From: Neocallimastix lanati (nom. inval.)
Lineage: Eukaryota > Neocallimastigomycota > Neocallimastigomycetes > Neocallimastigales > Neocallimastigaceae
Reading direction: 5' to 3'
Length of the DNA stretch: 64,000 nucleotides
NCBI GenBank assembly: GCA_016946835.1
Contig: JACVTC010000072.1
Location: 885,001-949,000 of the forward strand
Shown here: positions 57,731 to 64,000 of the stretch, piece by piece
How the letters are laid out: every line of letters begins with the position of its first letter
Numbering within the stretch: position 1 is the stretch's first letter
Program-made: the position numbers and the translations under genes
Notes under the pieces: model-generated
Told to the model about the DNA's origin: nothing
The model's database searches: none
What the model saw: only the letters and a program-made list of their open reading frames with translations

Positions 57731-58313
57731 TGTAACGAATCATAATATATAAAATAGTTAGTTACTGGAAAATTTAAATACTATATCAACCCTTGCGGAT
57801 TGTAGTATTATAATAAATATAAATAAATAAAATTTTTTAAAAAAATAAAATAAGATTAAAAAAGAAAATTTCTATTTTAGTGTTGTTTACATTTATAATA
57901 ATATTTTGTTATAATAACCTAACTCATATTATTATTCCATTGGCCAATTCATAAATAATGGAAATACCGTAATTTAATAGAATATAACTACTTTTACAAA
58001 TGAAATCATGTATTCATATTTTAATAATTTACTTGTGATTATATTAAAATGACAGTATTTATGCATTCCTTTTTGACACATGATTAGGATAGGATCATTT
58101 CTATATTACTTAAGATATTTATAATAAAATTGTTTATTTAATGAGAATTCTTACCTGTAATCCTGATATATTATGTAAAAACCTCTTATGAGTAAATCTT
58201 TTAAAATGGTTTAAATGTGGGATTGAACAAGGAGTCTTATATTTGTAAGCAAACAAGTTAATAAGCAGGATAGATCCTGGTTTGATCAAACATAGAATAG
58301 AAATAAGATTACA
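57731..58313 (+). repeat. 3' LTR of the chromovirus
   Basis: Starts TGTAACGAATCATAAT after the polypurine tract. The proposed end AGATTACA (58308-58313) gives inverted TGTAA...TTACA ends and 583 bp. There is no second copy in the window to confirm the right end. Confidence 0.6.
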
Positions 58314-59655
58314 TATAAAAAAACTATAGGTTTTAGTTTTAAAATAATTTAATTAATATTAATAATTTAATAATAATTTATAAAATATATATTAAATTCT
58401 TTTTGATTTAATCTAAATTTAATAAATAAAAATATTTTTCTATTTTCAAATATAATATTTAATAGGAAATAATGAAATGAGTTAAATATTTAATAATTTC
58501 TTTTATAAAACATTAAATATTATTATAATATATTTAGTATTGATAAAAAATATTAAGATCAATAGTAAGAATATAGACATAAATTACGTAATCATGACAA
58601 AAAAAGATATAATTAATATAAACGAAAGAAAGAATATTTTTAGACGTATAAACAAAATATGCGATTAAAGTAAATAATAAATTACTAATATATGTAAACA
58701 AGAAAATAACAGATGTCCTCTAATTATTCTCTTTGCTAATATATATGATTTAAGTAATTTATTTAAATATATTATTATTTCAATAAAAAAGTAAATAAAT
58801 TATATCTTAAATTTATTAAGTATTTTATAAAGTAATCGGAGCATTTATATATAAAATTCAATTTATAAAATTAATTTATATTGATTGTAAAATTATATAA
58901 TTTATATTAATTTAATAATTACTATAAAAATTCAATATAAATTACACTTTATATAATATATAATTATATTAATATAATATAAAAGGATTATTGTTTAGTT
59001 TTAAAACGGAACATTAAATTTTGAATTCTTTATATTATTAATAAAGTTTATTATATATATAAATAAATAAATAAATATTAATAAAATTATAAAAATTAAT
59101 TTATTCCAAAAACCAATCATTTCAAAATAGAATACTAAATTTTATAATTTAAAATGATATTAATTTATATGTATTTTTTAATAAATATAAAGTATAAAGT
59201 AAAGTATTAATTGAATAATTTTATGATATTACTTTAATATATCGATATATAAACCTTCAAAAATTAATAAAATATTTATAAAAATTACGAAGATATTGAA
59301 TATATATTTAATTAATATAATAATTGAAAAACCAAAATATAATTTAGTAAAAATATTTTTAAATTAATATTTATTACTCATATAGTATATCAAATTATAA
59401 ATAATTTAATAAATAACTTTTTATTATAAATGTATTTATTTACTATTTTAATTTTTTCTATTAAATTTACAAATATCAGTAAATAAAAAATAAATACAAA
59501 TATAAATAAGCATTTTACGTTTTATTTTTTTTTATAAATTATTAATATATTAAAATATAATAAAATAATAAAAGTAATAATTGTGCTAAATTATCAAATT
59601 TAAAATCGAATAGTAAAAAAATTTTATTTTTTTATTACTTTTAAATAGTATACAA
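58314..59655. other. AT-rich intergenic DNA upstream of the HSF-type gene
   Basis: No other feature seen. The promoter of the downstream gene must lie here, but no element stands out. Confidence 0.5.
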
Positions 59656-60724
59656 ATGAATGTTAATATTAATAGAAATATTTATAATAATATAAATTTT
59701 ATTAAAATAAACAGTACATATAATAGTAATGAATATGTAAATAATTCTATTAATAATTATTTTAATTTTTTGCCATCATTAAACCAAAACTCAATATCAG
59801 AAATTTCTTTGAGAAAAACTTACAGTTCTAAGAGTTTATATCCATTTTCCAAGATTAATTTTGTTTATAAACTCTATCATATGTTATCTTGTTTAAATTT
59901 TTCGAATTATATAAAATGGGATAATTCGGGCATTTCATTTACTATTCATGATGTTTCCGGATTTACAGATAACGTTTTGATATTATATTTCCGTCATAAT
60001 AAATTTTTAAGTTTTATAAGATCCTTAAATTTATATGGGTTTCAAAAAGTAATTAATTTTTCAAATAATGCTAAAAAAAAAAAATAAAAATATACATCAA
60101 TGCTTAATCAAAAATAAAAATGGAAATTGGAAATTCTTCCATCCCAAATTCATTAAAGGAAAACCTTATCTTCTCAAAGAAATATCTAGAAAGAACTCTT
60201 GTATTCACAATAACAAATTTACTGAAAATAGTAATATTATTAATTGCCAAAATAATAATATTGATGAAAATTATAATAATTATTTTAATAGTAATAATTT
60301 ACATTTTAATTATGACAATATGATAAATAGTATTTTAAATGATGTTAATAACCAAAGTGATAATTACCATTTAGTAAATAGTAACATTTACATAAATATT
60401 AATAGCAATATGTCAATTTATGACGTACTACTTAATAATAATTATTCTCAAATGAGTAATAATATTATATATCAAAACAGATGTGATTATTTTAATAATC
60501 CATATATTTTTGAAATAACTAATCAAACTCATTCACAATTAAGCAATATAAATGAATTAAATAAAATACAAGTTCAATATAATAAAATCAATAGTTATAC
60601 TATACAAGAAAACGAAAAAGTAATTAAAGAATTAACTAATATTTCAATTAATAATCAAAGTCAAAATAATATTCAAAATAATTTAATATTATTTTCTCAA
60701 GCTAATAATGTTAATAATAATTAA
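59656..60724 (+). CDS. HSF-type transcription factor, frame split at an A12 run
   Basis: Frame 1 (59656-60087, 143 codons) has an Asn-rich N-terminus and a heat-shock-factor DNA-binding domain at residues about 69-131. Motifs are FVYKLYHMLSC, IKWDNSGISFTIHDV, VLILYFRHNKFLSFIRSLN (recognition helix) and LYGFQKV. Frame 2 (60068-60724) continues the same domain with NGNWKFFHPKFIKGKPYLL, the last strand of the fold, then a long Asn-rich tail (activation-type low complexity). The switch falls in a run of 12 A (60073-60084) and needs a one-base shift. It could be an assembly error, a mutation or transcript slippage. No oligomerisation heptads are evident, unlike classical HSF1, so an HSF-related factor is the safer name. 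It would act in the nucleus. Confidence 0.8.
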
Positions 60725-62791
60725 TTTAAAAACTAGATATGCCAATAAATAATTGCAATATATTTTAATATTCAATTAATTATTAAAATATATATTAATC
60801 AAAAAAACACAATAAAAATTCTCTTAGAAAAGCTTCGATTAGATTAACTTATTAATTAGATGAACTTATAATATATTTGAAAACGATAATAAAATTTTAA
60901 GTACAATAAATTTTTATATTTAAAAAATATTAAATAAAATTTTTATACTTTAAATCAAATATCAATTAAAAAATATATATATATTTAATATCTTTAATTA
61001 TATGGTATTTTTTATTAGTAATAAAAATATTTAAAAAAAAATTAAAATTATATTTATTTTAAATATTGAATATTTTTTAATCTCTAATTTAATACGTATA
61101 TTTTATTTTTTTTCTTGTATTATTATAACAATTATATAAATATTAGAAAAAAAATTCATAGAAATATATTTAAATAAAATAATAAAATTTTAAAAGTCAA
61201 TGTTAAATAAATTTAAGAAGTATTATAAAATAAATATTTTTAAATGAAGAAAAATTTAAAATAATTTAATAATATTATTTCTATTAATTCATAATATTTT
61301 AAATAAATATTATTTGAATCGTTTTTTAATATTATAAATATAATTATAATAATGCTAATTTGAAAAATAAATTAGTAATTAAAAAATTAATATTTATATT
61401 TATTTCATATTTATTTATTATTTATAATAAATAAATAATAAAAATCAATTATAGGATATTTAAAAATAATTAATTATAATACTTTTAATTTTAATAAAGA
61501 ATACTTTATTAGAAGCTTATTATAAAGATTAAAATGTCCATATTTTTAGTAATAATAAAAGTAAAAATAATATATTTTATTATTTAATTCTATTTTGAAA
61601 AGAGTAATAAAGAAATTATAAATTATTAATTAAAAAAATGGATTATATAGAAGTTATTCAATTTCTGAAAATAATATATTTATTTATAATATTTTTTTTA
61701 TAGTTTTTATACTAAAGAATTAAAAAAGTTTAATATTATTTTTTGATATAAATTTTTTTATAATTTTAATTTTTTTTTTTTTTGAAAAAAGTTCCAAAAT
61801 ATAAATTAGATCAACGAAGAAATTTTATAAAATTTCGTAATCTTTAGTAAATTTTTCATAAATTTAAAATATTTAAGACAATTATCTTTTACTTCTTTGA
61901 ATTTATATTGTTGTCTATTACATTATTATTAATAAATTTATTTTTTCCCTATTTTTTCATGCATCTTATCTTTTTTCATATTCAATATTATCTTTAATAT
62001 TATTTTATTCAGTTTCGTAAATAGTATAATTTTAGTAAATATAACTTGTTATTACATTAAAAGTGTAATATTTATAAAATATGTCAAAAAACTTTTCATT
62101 AAAATATATAAAAAATTTAAATAATTTTATATCCAATAGTGATTTATTAAATATTTTCATTAATAATAATTTATGTAATATTTATATTATTGAAAATTTT
62201 AATTCTTTCCTATTTATTATAAACTACGATTAAAGTATTTTTCCTGATTTTCCATGATATTATTAATTAAATGAAAAATTATTTTTTCAAAGTATTCTTC
62301 GAAATAAATGAATTAATATATTTTGTTTCTTTATAAATATTTCTTTTTTAAAAATTTGATATTTTATATATAGTAAATAAATAAAATTATACATTTTTTG
62401 GAAATGTTTATTTTTCCATCGTAACTAAAATCAGTAATTATATTAACAATATCTTCATACCACATTAGTTATTTCAAAATTTTTATGATTACTACATTGA
62501 GGAATAAAAAAAATATTATCAATAAAAAATATTGCTAATTTTAATTTTTATTATAAAATTTTCTATTTTAGACACTTTATTACTTAATAGGATGCTAATA
62601 TTATATTAAAATTTAGTAATAATATATATTTATTTTAATAAATATATTTTATTATATATTAACGTAGAGTTTTAATATTAAATTTAAAATTTATTTACTG
62701 TTTTTTAAATATATTTAATTGTTTTATTATTATTTTTTTTAAACTTTTATTTTTTAATATTTGAATTTTTATTTAATTTTTTATTTATATT
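60725..62791. other. AT-rich intergenic DNA
   Basis: Two kilobases with no open frame of note. Pyrimidine-richer words near 61900-61990 do not form a recognisable gene. Confidence 0.5.
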
Positions 62792-63331
62792 TGTAACGGA
62801 GGTGCTTCTATTGTAACGGCGGAATGAGGTATAGAAACACAGAAAGGAGAAAACTCAATAGGTTTACACTATCTGTATAAGTAATTCGTTTTATTAGAAA
62901 TATTTTTTATTAATTATAAAATTTAAAGTAATTATTAATATTAATCAACAAGGTAATATTTCGAATTACTTATACGTTAATTATTATTAATAAAAGCACG
63001 AAGAAAAATATTTTCATTCGTGAAGTTCGCACTATTTATACTTTTAAAAAAAACAGTTTTAACATATAAAAATAATTTTAAAGAAATATTTAGAAATATG
63101 TTTGTAATAATTAATAATGTAAAGTTTCTAGAATATAGATTTCAATTGATGAAAATGAATCTTATCAAAAAAGAATAAAATAATTTATATAATAAGAATT
63201 TCTAAATTCATTTCGGTTAAATTACAAACCGAAAGAATCTTTAACTTTCTATAATTTTATACAGAAAGAATATTCAAGAAGATATTATTAATAATTAATA
63301 AAATAATTAATAAAATAATTATTTATGTACA
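62792..63331 (+). repeat. LTR-like repeat joined to a tRNA-like sequence
   Basis: Starts TGTAACGGAGGTGC (with a second TGTAACGGCGG at 62812) and could end TTATGTACA at 63331. The last 300 bp resemble 10600-10908 in block order. There is no target duplication and no coding sequence. The LTR nature is inferred. Confidence 0.35.
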
Positions 63332-63336
63332 ACGAG

Positions 63337-63404
63337 TTGAGGTGTGAGTCGAACCCATGAAGTATTGGTCATGGTAAATGTAACTAACCATTGAACCAAA
63401 ATTC
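63337..63404 (-). tRNA. tRNA-like sequence (degenerate), related to 10909-10982
   Basis: On the minus strand it contains a perfect Pol III B box, GGGTTCGACTC (63346-63356), and an A-box-like GGTTCAATGGTTAG. The anticodon arm is mispaired, with the same short loop as the related copy. The acceptor ends do not pair well. Either a tRNA pseudogene, a tRNA-derived SINE head, or an extended primer-tRNA sequence after an LTR. Confidence 0.4.
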
Positions 63405-64000
63405 TAATACTACTCATGTATTGATAAATAACAAAATTATTAAATTAAAATAAATAATAAAAAAACAAATTCTTGTCTAACTTAACCCAAAAATTAATCC
63501 ATTCTAAAAAAAATTAAATCCATATTTAAGAAAAATTAATTAAATAAAAATAATTAAAATAAAATAATAATAAATTAATTAATCATTAATAATTTTAATT
63601 AAAAACTAAAATAAATTAATAAATAATATTTTTCTAAGACTACAAATAAACAAAATAATAAACAAATTTAATAAATTATAAACAACAAATAAACAAACTT
63701 ATAAACAACGCAAAATTAAAATTAAATAGTTAAATAATTTTTTAAGTTACTTTTATTTAAAATAATGATTATTTTATTTATTTTATAACTCAACTTTTAT
63801 AAACAAATTGTAATTAAAATAACATTTTAAAACTTATCTTTATTAACATCTTAATTGTAAATATTGTTTAATTTAATAATAAATTATTCTTTATTTCTCT
63901 TTTATTAATTTTATTATTTTTAATGTAAATAGTTTAAAATCAAAGAAAAATATAAAAACATGTAAATATTTCTTATAAATTATTCTTTATTATTAATTAG
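63405..64000. other. AT-rich DNA
   Basis: A/T tracts with AAACAAA-type words. No gene was recognised. Confidence 0.5.

Larger units (their letters stand above)
56045..58313 (+). mobile_element. Chromodomain gypsy element (chromovirus), internally deleted
   Basis: Begins at the start of RT (LTDKEIKALEKYIKEN-like, about 56175) and has RT to just before the YxDD box. It then jumps into the integrase core and continues through integrase C-terminus and chromodomain to a 3' LTR (57731-58313). gag, protease, the rest of RT, RNase H and half of integrase are absent. No 5' LTR. Confidence 0.85.

Overview
The window is extremely AT-rich eukaryotic DNA, with long A/T homopolymers, very sparse genes, and asparagine- and lysine-rich proteins. 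It has plant-type LRR exons, a diverged HSF domain, a FLYWCH/MULE protein, ankyrin-like proteins, and heavily decayed Ty1/copia, Ty3/gypsy (including chromodomain) and LINE elements. This combination fits an anaerobic gut fungus (Neocallimastigomycota). That is inference from composition and protein style; no rRNA or marker gene is present to prove it.

Layout. 1-6.1 kb: a foldback element (369-707) lying exactly between two identical 80-bp direct repeats, a GC-rich island (1648-1880), a copia RNase H remnant disrupted by tandem repeats, a tandem duplication of about 1.06 kb, and a second foldback element (5703-6082) with a 9-bp target duplication. 6.1-10.2 kb: a LINE remnant, a decayed leucine-rich-repeat gene with about one repeat per exon, and a copia reverse transcriptase/RNase H remnant. 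10.9-31 kb: nested Ty3/gypsy elements of one family ('family A', LTRs of about 550-610 bp), with a solo LTR of a second family inside one of them, plus chromovirus fragments. 30.6-40.8 kb: two convergent paralogous ankyrin-type genes flanking a satellite array of about 23 monomers of about 278 bp. The array carries a ten-monomer higher-order repeat of 2.78 kb present twice in tandem. 42.4-49 kb: more family-A fragments, in both orientations. 49.9-51.4 kb: a MULE-type transposase-like gene with a FLYWCH finger. 51.5-58.3 kb: the best preserved family-A polyprotein (gag to RNase H) and a deleted chromovirus with an intact integrase-tail/chromodomain frame and its 3' LTR. 59.7-60.7 kb: an HSF-type transcription factor gene. 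The rest is AT-rich spacer, ending with an LTR-like repeat joined to a tRNA-like sequence.

No retroelement here looks autonomous: reverse transcriptase is deleted or mutated in its YxDD box, or frames are broken. Of the four candidate host or transposase genes, only the ankyrin-type gene at 39.7-40.8 kb is one continuous frame. The other three break at A/T homopolymers, so either assembly errors, decay, introns or slippage must be considered.
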